Notes: generated from the sequence alone by a model not told the origin. DNA of 64,000 bases from JASLEW01 sp963732005 (GCA_963732005.1 CAVSXT010000005.1:1178001-1242000); one strand, 5' to 3'; positions 8,236 through 18,236 are shown, counted from the stretch's first letter. Program-made: numbers and translations.

Positions 8236-9531
8236 ATGAAGAAAACCGCACTGAGTCTCGCTCTCATGGGCCTGCTGGCCCTGGGTGGCCAGGCAGTTGC
8301 GACGATCTGCACCATCGATGCGGTGCCGGCAGCGACGCTGCTGTTGCCGTACTTCGAGGTCGATCTGAACAACCCGAACGGGCTGACGACCCTGTTCTCG
8401 GTCAACAACGCCTCAGCCACCGCGGCTCTGGTCCACGTCGTGGTCTGGTCCGACCTGTCGGTGCCGGTGCTCGACTTCAACATCTACCTGACCGGGTACG
8501 ATGTGCAGTCGGTCAACCTGCGCGACATCATCGTCGACGGCAACCTGCCGCAGACCGCTTCGGCGGGCCAGGATCCGACCGACACCATCAGCCCGAAGGG
8601 CTCCTTCTCGCAGGACATCAACTTCGCGAGCTGCAACGGCAAGCTGCCGCCGCCGGCGCTGCCAGCCTTCTTCATCGCCCATCTCGAGGCGGCGTTGACG
8701 GGCAATGCTTCGGCGGTCCTCAAGGGCAACTGCGCCGGCCAGCTGATCGGCGACAACATTGCCCGCGGCTACATCACCATGGACACGGTCAACAACTGCT
8801 CGCTGCGCTTCCCGGGCGACGCCGGCTACTTCGCGGCCGGCGGCACCGGTGACGTGACCAACCAGAACATCCTCTGGGGTGACTGGTTCATCGTCAATGC
8901 GGCGCAGAACTTCGCCGAGGGCGGCGACCTGGTGCACATCGAGGCCGACGCCACCAACCCGGCGACCTCGACGGCCGGCCGCTACACCTTCTACGGCCGC
9001 TACGACGCCTGGACCGCGGTGGACAACCGCGAGCCGCTGGCTACCGAGTTCGCGGCCCGCTACCTGAACGGTGGTCCCTTCAGCGCCGGCACCTCGCTGC
9101 TGGTGTGGCGCGACTCGAAGGTCAACCAGGGTCCGTTCACCTGCCCGGCGACCCCCGGCGTGCAACCGCCCTGGTACCCGCTCGGTCAGGAAGGCATCAT
9201 CATCTTCGACGAGCAGGAGCATCCGTCGGTGCCGCAGACGTTCCCCTTCTCGCCGCAGCCGCCGTCCGGGTCGTTGATTCCGTTCCCGGCCGAAACGCAG
9301 CGGACGCAGGTGGGCGGCGCCAGCTTCCCGCTGCCGGCCGGCTTCGACTTCGGCTGGCTCTACCTCGACCTGAACACGACGGTGGCGGCCGCGGGTAACA
9401 ACCCGCCGGTCGATCCGACCGCCGCCCAGGCCTGGGTGGTTTACACGCTGGCTTCGAACGGCCACTTCGGGGTCGGTATCGACGCCATCCGGCTCGACAG
9501 CGCTTGCGCTCCGAGCCACTTCGTCCCGTAA
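8236..9531 (+). CDS. Secreted protein of unknown function, probably strongly expressed
   Basis: The 431-residue protein begins MKKTALSLALMGLLALGG, a textbook signal peptide with a cut after GQAVA, and AGGAGA nine bases before the ATG fixes the start. The mature protein is rich in Asn, Thr, Gly and aromatic strands, has a few cysteines, and looks like an all-beta extracellular protein; I recognise no family motif. A near-consensus promoter, a long leader and a strong downstream terminator (9544) make this a monocistronic unit, which suggests high or regulated expression. It lies between the two halves of the exporter, so a surface-structure role is possible. Confidence 0.7.
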   Translation: MKKTALSLALMGLLALGGQAVATICTIDAVPAATLLLPYFEVDLNNPNGLTTLFSVNNASATAALVHVVVWSDLSVPVLDFNIYLTGYDVQSVNLRDIIVDGNLPQTASAGQDPTDTISPKGSFSQDINFASCNGKLPPPALPAFFIAHLEAALTGNASAVLKGNCAGQLIGDNIARGYITMDTVNNCSLRFPGDAGYFAAGGTGDVTNQNILWGDWFIVNAAQNFAEGGDLVHIEADATNPATSTAGRYTFYGRYDAWTAVDNREPLATEFAARYLNGGPFSAGTSLLVWRDSKVNQGPFTCPATPGVQPPWYPLGQEGIIIFDEQEHPSVPQTFPFSPQPPSGSLIPFPAETQRTQVGGASFPLPAGFDFGWLYLDLNTTVAAAGNNPPVDPTAAQAWVVYTLASNGHFGVGIDAIRLDSACAPSHFVP

Positions 9532-9543
9532 TCGCTCCCTTAG

Positions 9544-9587
9544 CGGGCCCGGCCTCGCCGTTCGCGAGGTCCGGGCCCGTTTCCCTT
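9544..9587 (+). terminator. Rho-independent terminator after the secreted protein gene
   Basis: CGGGCCCGG (9544-9552) pairs with CCGGGCCCG (9571-9579), and five further pairs continue with one bulged T at 9570. The loop is CCGTTCG and the stem is followed by TTTCCCTT. Confidence 0.85.
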
Positions 9588-9872
9588 CGCGGGGCCGATC
9601 CCAAATCGGCTCTTGCAACCTGGTCCTCACCCCCGATGCCCCGTATGGGCAGCAGCCGGCGTGGGTGCCAGATTGGAAGGGTCCCTTTCAGACGGTGCAC
9701 CGCGGACGCTTCAAATCCGTCGCGCGTGAAGCCGTCCGACAGGAGCGATACGCCGGATGCATCTTTCGTCCAGGCGCTCGCGGCGTGGCGGGTCTCGACC
9801 CGCCAGGTCCGGTGCGCCGGCCGGCAAAGCGCAGGCAGCGCGATGCCGGTAGGGTTAATGAGGAGCTTGGCC
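9588..9872. other. Intergenic region upstream of the PKD protein gene
   Basis: About 285 bases hold no convincing gene. A GGCGGGT-CTCG-ACCCGCC hairpin lies at 9787-9804. I see no convincing -35/-10 pair; TTGCAA at about 9612 has no good partner. A leader for the long PKD gene is likely. The frame is open upstream of the chosen start, but the encoded stretch is basic and shows no family features. Confidence 0.4.
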
Positions 9873-12800
9873 ATGTTCAGTCCGTGTCCCCGTGTTTCCA
9901 CTCCCCAGGTGATTCGACCGACCGCATGGCGGGTCTGTGGCCTGCTCCTGATGGGCTTGCTGGGAACGCTCGCGCCGTTCGCCGGCGGCACCCTGCCCGC
10001 AGCGGCGCAGACCTGCGACCGCTCGGGCTGCGGCTGGATCGCCTGCGGCACCCCGGCCCGGCCGGTGCCCTCGACCTACTGGAACTCCTCGCTGCAGCCG
10101 GCGGACGCCAGCATCCCGCCGGAGCGCGACGTGACCGCGTTCAACGAGTTCAATGCGCAGTACGCGAACAACCCCTACTTCTTCAGCGTCGACATCGCCA
10201 ACGGCTGGGCGTTCACCGCCATGGATTACGGCGTCAAGGTGTGGGACATCCACACCTCGCCGACGCCGGCGAGCTCGACCAGCTATATCGGCGTCGGCAG
10301 CTCCACTCTGCAGTTCCTGAATCCCGGCGACCCCAACGAGAACAAGACGCCGATCCAGGACGTCAGCGTTCCCGCCGGCAACGACACCATTGCCGCGGTG
10401 GCCGGCCAGGGCAAGGTCGGCACCGCGATCATCGACTACACCAGCAAGGCGCACCCGATCGCCATTTACCAGAGCTACAACGTCGAGGCCACGGCGGTGT
10501 ACGCCGCCCAGGAGCCGCCCGGCACCGGCGCCAACTACGCCTTCGTCGGCTCCACCCAGCTGCCGGGCGGGCTGCTGGTCTACAACATGGATGCGGCCCG
10601 CCGCACCCCGGGCTGCTCGGAGTCGACGCCGGGAGGCAACTGCCCCGGCGTTTACGTGGGCAAGATCGGGACCCGCGATCCGGCCTACGTCGCCGGCGTC
10701 GGCCAATTCCTGGCGGCGAGCAGCGGCGCCGCGGTCGGCTTCGACCTCTGGGACGTGACCAACCCGGCCAGCCCGGTGCTGAAGCTGAGCGGCCTCACCG
10801 ACCGCGGCGTGTACGGCGTGGCGATGTGGAACAACAGCGGCGTCTACTACGTGGGGGCGCTCTCCGGGCCCAACTTCGCCAACCCCTCGGCGCCGTTCCA
10901 GCTGCAGATCTTCAACGTCAGCTGCGCCACCACCAGCTGCAGCGGCCTGCCGGCGCCGGTGTCGTCGACGATCATCAACGAGACCTCCGCCACCACGCAG
11001 TCGTATTTCGTGACCTTCTCGCGCAGCAACGCGAGCTCGTTCATCTATCTCGGCAGCGACCAGGTCTGCGGCGTGCCGACCACGCAGCGCGAGTTCCTGT
11101 TCGACGTCAGCAATCCCGCGGCGCCCCATGACATCACCCCGCCGGCCGTCGGCGGCGCCGGTTACTGGGGCTGGTACTACCGGGCCAACTCGACCGGCTT
11201 CAACTACCTCATGCCGCGCAAGGGTAAGTTCAACGGCAATTACTTCTACCGCGCGGCCGAGACCCTGTTCGACATCCACGTGCACGCCGGGCAGTCCGTC
11301 CCCAGCGCCGATTTCACCTGGAACCCGAACCCGGCCTACCTGGGCTCGCCGGTGCAGTTCCAGGACCTGACCCTGGGCCAGCCGACCTCGTGGAGCTGGA
11401 GCTTCCAGAACGGCAGCCCGTCGACGGCCCCGACCGAGAACCCGAGCGTCACCTTCTCGCAGCTGGGCGGGCAGAGCGTGACGCTGATCGCCGCCAACTC
11501 CCTGGGCAGCAGCACGCCGGTGACGCACACGGTCACCGTGATCAATCCGGCGCCCGCGATCGGCAGCGTCACGGCGTCGCCGTCGTCGCCGCTGCAGTGC
11601 CAGCCGGTGACCCTGACCGCCAACAACGTCACCGGCAAGCCGCCGCTGACCTTTGCCTGGAACATCACCAACAGCAACAACGCGGCGGCCACCGGCGGCA
11701 CCTCGTCGGCCAATCCGTTCGTCTGGGACACCAAGGCGAACGCCGTGGTGCCCGGCACCTATACCGCATCAGTGCAGGTCAGCGGCACCGGCACCCCGGC
11801 CGCCGGCCAGGTCACCTTCTCGCTGGCGTCGCTGCCCAGCCTGCCGGTCTCCTTCGCGCCGACCAATGACGCCTTCACCGCCAGCACCGTGCAGTTCCAC
11901 GTCGTCGCCTCCGGCGCCACCGAGTGGAACTGGAACTTCGGCGACAACACCGGCGGCGGGCCGCTCGGCGACGGTTACACCGGCTGGACGAACGACCCGA
12001 CCAACGGCCCGAATCCCCTGCACACCTACAGCCTGGCCGGCGGCTACACCGTCACGGTCAAGGTGCGCAACTGCACCACCGACCCCAACGGCCTGGCCAG
12101 CTCGTCGCTGCCGGTGACCATCGTGGTGGCGCTGATCGCCGACTTCAACGCGGTCTGCTCGTTCGCGCCCTGCGCCTTCGCGACCAACTCGCCCATCAGC
12201 TTCGTCGACAGCTCGAGCGGCGCCACCGTTTGGGACTATGCCTGGGACTTCACCGGCATCGGCAGCCCGAACTTCACCGATACCGGCCATACCGCGCCGG
12301 TGACCTCGCACACCTACACCGTCGCCGGCACCTACACCCCGGTGCTGCGGGTGCATGGCGCTGCCGGCGGCACCGCGCCCTTCACCGCGCCGGCGATCAC
12401 CGTCGCCGCCGGCTCCCCGCCGCCGCCGGCGATCATCACCGTCAGCGGCCCGACCACCGGCGCGGTCAGTACGCCATACACGTTCTCGGCCTTCGCGCAG
12501 AACTGCACCCCGTCGGCGACCTGGACCTGGACGTTCAGCGGCGGCACCGCCTCTCCCGGCACCACCACCGGATCGTCGATCACCGTCACCTACGCGAGCG
12601 CCGCCACCTACTCCGTGGTGGCCTCGAACGTCGGCTGCAGCGGCGCCATCGGCAGCGCCGGCATCGTCATCGGCGGCGGCGGCCCCGGCGGCGGCAACCT
12701 GCAGGCGGTCTTCAGCTTCTCGCCGTCGTCGCCCAGCGTCGGCGCCGCCGTGACCTTCGACGGCTCCCAGTCGACCGGCAATCCGACCAGCTACGTCTGG

Positions 12801-14693
12801 GATTTCGGCGACGGCACCAAGGGCTCCGGAGCGGTGGCGACGCATGCCTACAACGCGACGGGCCCCTTCACCGTGAAGCTGGACGTGGTGGCGCCGGGAA
12901 CCGGCCCGCTGTGCCTCTTCGGGACCTGTGACAGCGAGGTGATCAAGACGGTGACGGTGGGCGGCACGCCGCCGCCGCCGCCGCCGCCGCCCCTCAGCTC
13001 GGACTTCACCTCCAGCGCCGGCGCCGGCTGCTCGAACGTCGGCGGCTTCTGGCTCTGCCCGGCGACCACCGGGCAGCCCTCGACCCTGACCGGCGGCGAG
13101 ACCACCCCGGGCACCAACTTCGCCTGGAACTTCGGCGACGGCACGACCGGCTCCGGCAGCCCGGTCACCCATTCCTGGTCGCCGAAGGGGAGCTACTCGG
13201 TGACTCTGACGGTGAGCGCCACCGGCTTCACCGGCAGCTCGACCACCAAGACCTTCCAGGTCGTGGATCCGCCGCTGCCCGCCACGCAATCGGTGGTGCT
13301 GCCCTGGGTCGCCTCGACCCGTGGCGCGCTGGTGCAGTCGTGTGACCTGTACCTGCACAACCCCAGCGCCAGCTCGGTCCCCGTGACCCTGCAGTTCCGC
13401 AAGCGCGGCACTCCGGACGTCAATCCACCCGTCGCGACGGTGACGATCGAGCCCGGCGCCACGATGTACGCCCCGGACGTGGTACAGAGCGTCTTCAATC
13501 AGGACAACATCGCCGGCTTCGTGACGGCGACCGTGGATACCGCGAATCCGTTGCCGGTGATGACCTCCGTCAACACCGTGGTGCGCAGCGACGGCAGTCA
13601 GTTCGGGCAGACGGTGCCCGGTCTGCAGCTGCCGGCCGCCAGCCTGTCGAACAACTCGGCGCCCGCTGCCAGCACCTTCCAGTACCTGGTCGGCATGGAC
13701 CAGAACACCGCCAATCAGGCGTACTTCGGCATCACCAATCCGACCGCGACCACGACCACCTACCACGTGCAGCTGTTCGACACCAAGGGCAACCTGCTCG
13801 GCGGGTCCAGCGGCGACCTGGTGCTGGGCGCCTTCAGCCAGCGCCAGTTCCAGACCTCGGACGTGCAGAACCTGTTCGGGTTGTCTAGCGCCACCGACTA
13901 CCTGGTGGCGATCGAGAACAAGAGCGGCAGCAACCTCTTCCCCTACGGCGAGAACCTGCGCCTCGGCTCCGGCGACCCGTCGTTCGTGATCGCCGGCAGC
14001 GCCGGCGCCGCCACCCAGTACGTCGTCGGCGCCTTCAGCACCAACGGCTCCTGGCAGACCGACGTGGTGCTGGCCAATCCCAGCAACGAGGCGGTGACCG
14101 CCTCGCTGACCTTCACCGGCCTCGGCGTGCAGGGGAAGACCACGGCGCCGGTCCAGGTGACGCTCGGCCCCGGCGACACCGAGCGGCTCACCAACGCCAT
14201 CGCCGGGCAATGGAACCTGAGCAACGTCGTCGGCGTCATCACCATCAACGCCAGCTCGGCGAGCGGTCCCTTCCCGATCGTGCGGGCCGAGACCTACAAC
14301 AACGCCAAGGCCACCGTCTACGGCCAGTCGATGCCGGCCTTCGCGCCGACCGACGCCGCCGAGGCCGGCCAGGTCGACTACCTCGTCGGTCTGCGGCAGG
14401 ACGCCGCGCATCTGACGACCCTCTGGGTGTTCAACAACAGCACCGACCCCGGCCTCTACGACCTCGTCTACCGGGGGCTCGACGGCACGGTGCTGGGCAC
14501 CTTGTCCGGTGTCGGCATCCCGGCGGGCAAGATGCGCCAGTTCCTACCCAACCAGCATCCGCTGCCGGCGGCCGGCGCCAAGAACGGCTTCACCGTCCAG
14601 GTGGTGGTCCACAACGGCGCGGTGCTCACCGGCGCCCAGGTGCTCACGCTCTCGACCGGCGATCCGGCCTACGTCATGGGGGTCGCTCGCTGA
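9873..14693 (+). CDS. Giant secreted protein with LVIVD-like propeller and PKD domains
   Basis: The 1606-residue product starts at ATG 9873 (AGGAG seven bases upstream) with a signal peptide ending near LPAAAQ. The N-terminal 450 residues contain strand motifs of an LVIVD-type propeller (GVKVWDIHTS, GFDLWDVTNPASPV). About six PKD-type Ig-like domains follow, with the diagnostic WSWSFQNG, WNWNFGDN, YVWDFGDGTKG and FAWNFGDGTTG cores and HTYS/HAYN motifs. Poly-Pro and Gly linkers separate some of them. The last 450 residues hold about four related beta modules (QYLVGMDQ, QYVVGAFS, DYLVGLRQ). The role is probably extracellular binding or display; no catalytic site is visible. Confidence 0.85.
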   Translation: MFSPCPRVSTPQVIRPTAWRVCGLLLMGLLGTLAPFAGGTLPAAAQTCDRSGCGWIACGTPARPVPSTYWNSSLQPADASIPPERDVTAFNEFNAQYANNPYFFSVDIANGWAFTAMDYGVKVWDIHTSPTPASSTSYIGVGSSTLQFLNPGDPNENKTPIQDVSVPAGNDTIAAVAGQGKVGTAIIDYTSKAHPIAIYQSYNVEATAVYAAQEPPGTGANYAFVGSTQLPGGLLVYNMDAARRTPGCSESTPGGNCPGVYVGKIGTRDPAYVAGVGQFLAASSGAAVGFDLWDVTNPASPVLKLSGLTDRGVYGVAMWNNSGVYYVGALSGPNFANPSAPFQLQIFNVSCATTSCSGLPAPVSSTIINETSATTQSYFVTFSRSNASSFIYLGSDQVCGVPTTQREFLFDVSNPAAPHDITPPAVGGAGYWGWYYRANSTGFNYLMPRKGKFNGNYFYRAAETLFDIHVHAGQSVPSADFTWNPNPAYLGSPVQFQDLTLGQPTSWSWSFQNGSPSTAPTENPSVTFSQLGGQSVTLIAANSLGSSTPVTHTVTVINPAPAIGSVTASPSSPLQCQPVTLTANNVTGKPPLTFAWNITNSNNAAATGGTSSANPFVWDTKANAVVPGTYTASVQVSGTGTPAAGQVTFSLASLPSLPVSFAPTNDAFTASTVQFHVVASGATEWNWNFGDNTGGGPLGDGYTGWTNDPTNGPNPLHTYSLAGGYTVTVKVRNCTTDPNGLASSSLPVTIVVALIADFNAVCSFAPCAFATNSPISFVDSSSGATVWDYAWDFTGIGSPNFTDTGHTAPVTSHTYTVAGTYTPVLRVHGAAGGTAPFTAPAITVAAGSPPPPAIITVSGPTTGAVSTPYTFSAFAQNCTPSATWTWTFSGGTASPGTTTGSSITVTYASAATYSVVASNVGCSGAIGSAGIVIGGGGPGGGNLQAVFSFSPSSPSVGAAVTFDGSQSTGNPTSYVWDFGDGTKGSGAVATHAYNATGPFTVKLDVVAPGTGPLCLFGTCDSEVIKTVTVGGTPPPPPPPPLSSDFTSSAGAGCSNVGGFWLCPATTGQPSTLTGGETTPGTNFAWNFGDGTTGSGSPVTHSWSPKGSYSVTLTVSATGFTGSSTTKTFQVVDPPLPATQSVVLPWVASTRGALVQSCDLYLHNPSASSVPVTLQFRKRGTPDVNPPVATVTIEPGATMYAPDVVQSVFNQDNIAGFVTATVDTANPLPVMTSVNTVVRSDGSQFGQTVPGLQLPAASLSNNSAPAASTFQYLVGMDQNTANQAYFGITNPTATTTTYHVQLFDTKGNLLGGSSGDLVLGAFSQRQFQTSDVQNLFGLSSATDYLVAIENKSGSNLFPYGENLRLGSGDPSFVIAGSAGAATQYVVGAFSTNGSWQTDVVLANPSNEAVTASLTFTGLGVQGKTTAPVQVTLGPGDTERLTNAIAGQWNLSNVVGVITINASSASGPFPIVRAETYNNAKATVYGQSMPAFAPTDAAEAGQVDYLVGLRQDAAHLTTLWVFNNSTDPGLYDLVYRGLDGTVLGTLSGVGIPAGKMRQFLPNQHPLPAAGAKNGFTVQVVVHNGAVLTGAQVLTLSTGDPAYVMGVAR

Positions 14694-14734
14694 TTCACTG
14701 AATTTCAAGCCTTCCAAGCGTCCGTTCTCATTTC

Positions 14735-14769
14735 GGGCCGCCGGGCAGCAGACCGGCGGCCCTCTTTGT
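14735..14769 (+). terminator. Rho-independent terminator after the PKD gene
   Basis: GGGCCGCCGG (14735-14744) and CCGGCGGCCC (14753-14762) form a perfect 10-base stem with loop GCAGCAGA, followed by TCTTTGT. Confidence 0.9.
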
Positions 14770-14786
14770 CTGCTCTGCCAAAGCGA

Positions 14787-14792
14787 TACAAT
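14787..14792 (+). promoter_or_regulatory. -10 element TACAAT, leaderless start for the Wzt-like gene
   Basis: TACAAT ends nine bases before the ATG at 14802, with no Shine-Dalgarno between. A weak TTGTCT lies 15 bases upstream, inside the tail of the terminator. Transcription would start at or just before the ATG. Confidence 0.5.
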
Positions 14793-14801
14793 CGGTAGCG
14801 G

Positions 14802-16232
14802 ATGCCAGAGCCCGCCGTTCAGGCCGACCAGCTGACCAAGGTCTACCGGGTCTATGCCTCGCCGTGGGACCGCCTGCGCGAGGCGCTGCTGCGGCGGCGC
14901 CGGCACCGCGAGTTCCGGGCGCTCTCCGAGGTGAGCTTCAGCCTGCCGAAGGGGGAGGGGCTGGCCATCATCGGCGAGAACGGCGCCGGCAAGAGCACGC
15001 TGCTCAAGCTGCTTGCCGGCATCGGCGCGCCGAGCTCCGGCACGCTGCGGGTGAAGGGGAAGGTGGCCTCCATCCTCGAGCTGGGCTCCGGTTTCCATCC
15101 CGAGTTCACCGGCCGCCAGAACGTGGTGCTGAACGCCGCCATGCTCGGTCTCTCCGAGGTCGAGCTGCGGGAAAAGCTGCCGGCGATCCTTGCCTGGAGC
15201 GAGCTCGGGGACTTCATCGACCAGCCGGTGAAGTGCTACTCGACCGGCATGGCGATGCGCCTCGGCTTTTCGATCGCCATCCAGGTCGAGCCGGAAGTGC
15301 TGATCATCGACGAGGCGCTGTCGGTGGGCGATGGCTACTTCCAGAAAAAGTGCATGGATCGCCTGCTGCAGTTCGTCGGCGCGGGCGGCACCCTGCTGTT
15401 CTGCTCGCACGCCATGTACTACGTGTCGGCCTTCTGCCAGCGAGCGCTGTGGCTGCGGCAGGGTCGCATCGAGGCCCTCGGGCCGGTGGCCGACGTGGTG
15501 CGAGACTATGAGAACTTCCTGCTGGCCAAGAGCGCCCCTGGCGCCCCCGGCGCTCGTGCGGACGATGGCGCGCCGGGCGCCGGCGCCGGTGGCCGCGAAC
15601 CGGACGGCGGCGAGGCCGGCGCTGGCGGCGGCGATCGCGTGCCCCGAACCGGCGAGGACGATCGCACCGCCAGCCTGCGGGCGGGCGGCCGCCTGCTCGG
15701 GATGCGGCTGAGCGGCGGCGTCAGCGCCGAGGCGCCGGCGGGCGAGGCGCCGTTGTTCCAGCGCGGCGACGCGCTGGAGATCGAGGTCGAGTGGGAGACC
15801 CGGCGGGCCGATCTCGCCTTCCATGTCGGCATTGGCATCAACCGCATCGACGAGGTGGAGGTGGCCTCGCTCGCCACCCATCTCGACGGCAGGCAGCCGC
15901 TGAGCGGCAGGAACCATTACCGGATCCGCGTCGTGCTGCCGCGCCTGACGCTGGTCAAGGGGGAGTTCACGCTCTACGTCTTCCTGCTCGACGAGGCGGG
16001 CCTGCACGTCTACGATCAGCGGATCTACCGGCGCGCGTTCGGGGTTCACAGCCCCGGCTACGCGTTTGGCCTGGTGGCTCTCGACCACCGCTGGGAAGAG
16101 CCCGTGGAGCGGGGCGCGGCGGCCCCGCCTGCCGCCGCCGCGCCGGCGACGCCGGAGACCCCGGAAACCCCGGAAATCACCGCTTCGCCGAGGGTCCCGG
16201 CGGCGGTCGTCGCCGGCAGCGGTCGCGGTTGA
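14802..16232 (+). CDS. ABC exporter ATPase with carbohydrate-binding C-domain (Wzt-like)
   Basis: The 476-residue protein has a complete ABC ATPase domain: Walker A GENGAGKST (residues 58-66), signature YSTGM (146-150) and Walker B LIID with catalytic E171. After a Gly/Ala-rich linker at about residues 245-285 comes a beta-sandwich domain (about 290-440, with FHVGIGINRID and GLHVYDQRIY) typical of Wzt proteins that recognise the capped end of the O-antigen chain. It should energise the permease at 5263 although the genes are 8.8 kb apart. It begins the glycan gene block and has its own probable leaderless promoter. Confidence 0.9.
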   Translation: MPEPAVQADQLTKVYRVYASPWDRLREALLRRRRHREFRALSEVSFSLPKGEGLAIIGENGAGKSTLLKLLAGIGAPSSGTLRVKGKVASILELGSGFHPEFTGRQNVVLNAAMLGLSEVELREKLPAILAWSELGDFIDQPVKCYSTGMAMRLGFSIAIQVEPEVLIIDEALSVGDGYFQKKCMDRLLQFVGAGGTLLFCSHAMYYVSAFCQRALWLRQGRIEALGPVADVVRDYENFLLAKSAPGAPGARADDGAPGAGAGGREPDGGEAGAGGGDRVPRTGEDDRTASLRAGGRLLGMRLSGGVSAEAPAGEAPLFQRGDALEIEVEWETRRADLAFHVGIGINRIDEVEVASLATHLDGRQPLSGRNHYRIRVVLPRLTLVKGEFTLYVFLLDEAGLHVYDQRIYRRAFGVHSPGYAFGLVALDHRWEEPVERGAAAPPAAAAPATPETPETPEITASPRVPAAVVAGSGRG

Positions 16233-16249
16233 ATCACGCTGTCGCCGTC

Positions 16250-16345
16250 CGCCGCCGCCCGTCAGCCCCGCTGCCCGCTACCGCCGCCGCACGCCACCCC
16301 CGCCGCCCGCTACCGCCGCTGCCCGCTGCCTCCCGCCGTCGCCGT
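16250..16345. repeat. CGCCGCCCGCTACCGCCG-type low-complexity repeats
   Basis: The gap between the ATPase and the next glycosyltransferase consists of degenerate CCGCCGC triplets with two copies of GCCCGCTACCGCCGC. No gene or promoter is apparent. Confidence 0.6.
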
Positions 16346-16358
16346 GCGAGACTCCGCG

Positions 16359-17528
16359 ATGAGCGGCAAGCAAGCAACTTCCGGGCAGCATCGCCTGGCG
16401 GTGGTGCTGGTCCACTACCACGCGCCGCAGCTCGCCGCCACGGCCATTGCCGCCCTGCAGCGCGATCTCGCAGGCGGCCAGGGAGCGGCGGCCGATCTCG
16501 AGGTCGAGTGGGTGCTGGTGGACAACGGCAGCGACCCGGCCGGCAGGGAGCTGCTGGCCGGCCTGCCGGTCCGCCTGCTCGAGCCGGGGCGCAACCTGGG
16601 CTATGCCGGTGGCGTCAACCTCGGGGTGGCCAGCTCGCAGGCCGAGCTGGTGCTGCTGATGAACCCGGACGTGTCGATCCTGCCGGGCTGCATCGGGGAG
16701 CTGGTGGGCAGCCTGCTGGCGGGTGCCGCCGCCGCCGGGCCGCGCTTCTACTGGGATCACGGCCGCCGGCTGCTGCTGCCCCCGTCCGAGCTGCGCAGCC
16801 GCCGCGGCGAGCTGTCGTCCTGGCTGGCCTCGCGCGACGCCGTCTGGGCGGCGGGGGCGCGCCGGCGAAGCCGGCGCCACTGCCGGCGCCACTGGCAGGC
16901 GGCGGCGCCGCTGCCGAGCTATTCGCTCTCGGGCAGCCTGCTGGCAGTGACGCGCGCGGCCTGGGAGAGGGTGGGGGGGTTCGACGCCGAATACCAGCTC
17001 TATTTCGAGGAAACCGACTGGCTGCAGCGCCTGCGCGGCGCCGGCCTGCCGGCCTGGTTCGTGCCGGCGGCCGAGGCGGTGCACCTGTACGGGCGCAGCG
17101 CGGCCGTCGAGCCGCGGGCGGCGGAGTGGTTCGAGAGCTCGGCGCGGCGATTCCGGCGCCGGCACTACGGCGCCTGGTTCGCCTGGTGCCTGGCGCGGCT
17201 GGACCGGCTTGCCGGCGGCGCGGGCTCGCCGCGGCCGGGCCCGCGGCCCCTGCCGAGGCTGCCGCTGCTGCCGGTGTCGGGTCTGGAGCTCGACGCCTAT
17301 CCGCGGCCGCTGTGGATCGAGGTGTCGCCCAACGCCGCCGGTTTCCCGGCTGCCGCCGAGCGGATCGACGCCGGCGCCCCCGGCGGCCGCTGGACGCTGC
17401 CGGCCGAGGTCGCGGACCGGCTGTCGGGGGGCGGCTGGCAGGTCTGGCTGAGTGACGGGCGCGGGCAGGACCTCGCTGGCTTCCGGCTCGCCGGCGGCGG
17501 CCGCGGCGAGGCCGCCGGCGGAGGGTAG
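16359..17528 (+). CDS. Family 2 glycosyltransferase
   Basis: The 389-residue protein has a GT-A fold core: AVVLVHYHAPQ at the N-terminus, the nucleotide-binding VLVDNGSD, the rhamnosyltransferase-like NLGYAGGVNLG, and MNPDVSI in the place of the metal-binding DxD-type motif. The acceptor-side region FDAEYQLYFEETDWLQRL follows. These features match the GT2 subfamily that adds deoxyhexoses or similar sugars to cell-surface glycans. The ATG at 16359 is preferred over a GTG five codons upstream, but no clear ribosome site supports either. An extra C-terminal beta region of about 90 residues (WIEVSPNAAGFPA) is not part of the usual family core. Confidence 0.8.
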   Translation: MSGKQATSGQHRLAVVLVHYHAPQLAATAIAALQRDLAGGQGAAADLEVEWVLVDNGSDPAGRELLAGLPVRLLEPGRNLGYAGGVNLGVASSQAELVLLMNPDVSILPGCIGELVGSLLAGAAAAGPRFYWDHGRRLLLPPSELRSRRGELSSWLASRDAVWAAGARRRSRRHCRRHWQAAAPLPSYSLSGSLLAVTRAAWERVGGFDAEYQLYFEETDWLQRLRGAGLPAWFVPAAEAVHLYGRSAAVEPRAAEWFESSARRFRRRHYGAWFAWCLARLDRLAGGAGSPRPGPRPLPRLPLLPVSGLELDAYPRPLWIEVSPNAAGFPAAAERIDAGAPGGRWTLPAEVADRLSGGGWQVWLSDGRGQDLAGFRLAGGGRGEAAGGG

Positions 17529-17538
17529 AATCGGCCGA

Positions 17539-18236
17539 ATGAGCGTCGAGCTCTCGGTGGTGGTTCCCGCCTATGACGAGGCGAAGCGCGTGGGCCCCGG
17601 TCTGCGGCGGGCTGGCGACTACCTGCGCGCCCGCGGCATCGGTTTCGAGCTGCTGGTGGTGGACGACGGCAGCCGCGACGCCACCGCCGAGGTGGCGGCG
17701 GCGGCCGGTGCCCGGGTCCTGCGCCACGAGCGCAACCGCGGCAAGGGCGCGGCGGTCAAGACCGGCGTGCTGGCCTGTGCCGGCGAGCGGGTGCTGGTCT
17801 CCGACGCCGATTTCTCCACCCCCATCGAGGAGATCGAGAAGCTCGAGGTCCGGTTGCGTGACGCCGACCTGGTGCTGGGCAGCCGCGCCCTGGCCGATTC
17901 GGTGATCACCGAGCGCCAGCCGATCTACCGCGAGCTGATGGGCAAGACCTTCAACCTGCTCATCCGCTGCCTGGGGGTGCGCGGCTTCCACGACACCCAG
18001 TGCGGGTTCAAGCTGGCGCGCGGCGAGGCGGCGCGGGCGCTGTGCGCCGAGCTGACCGTGGCGGGTTTCGCCTACGACGTCGAGCTGATCTGGCTGGCGC
18101 TGGCGCGCGGCCGGCGGGTGGTGGAGGTGGGGGTGGTGTGGGCCAACTCGCCGGACTCGCGGGTGGATCCGGTGCGGTCGTCGCTGGGGATGATCCGGGA
18201 CGTGCTGCTGATGCGGTGGCGCCACCGGGGCGGGCG

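Noticed and set aside
11769..14411. An 880-codon minus-strand open frame opposite the PKD gene
   Set aside because: Arg/Gly/His-rich translation without family motifs; the PKD protein on the plus strand is convincing.
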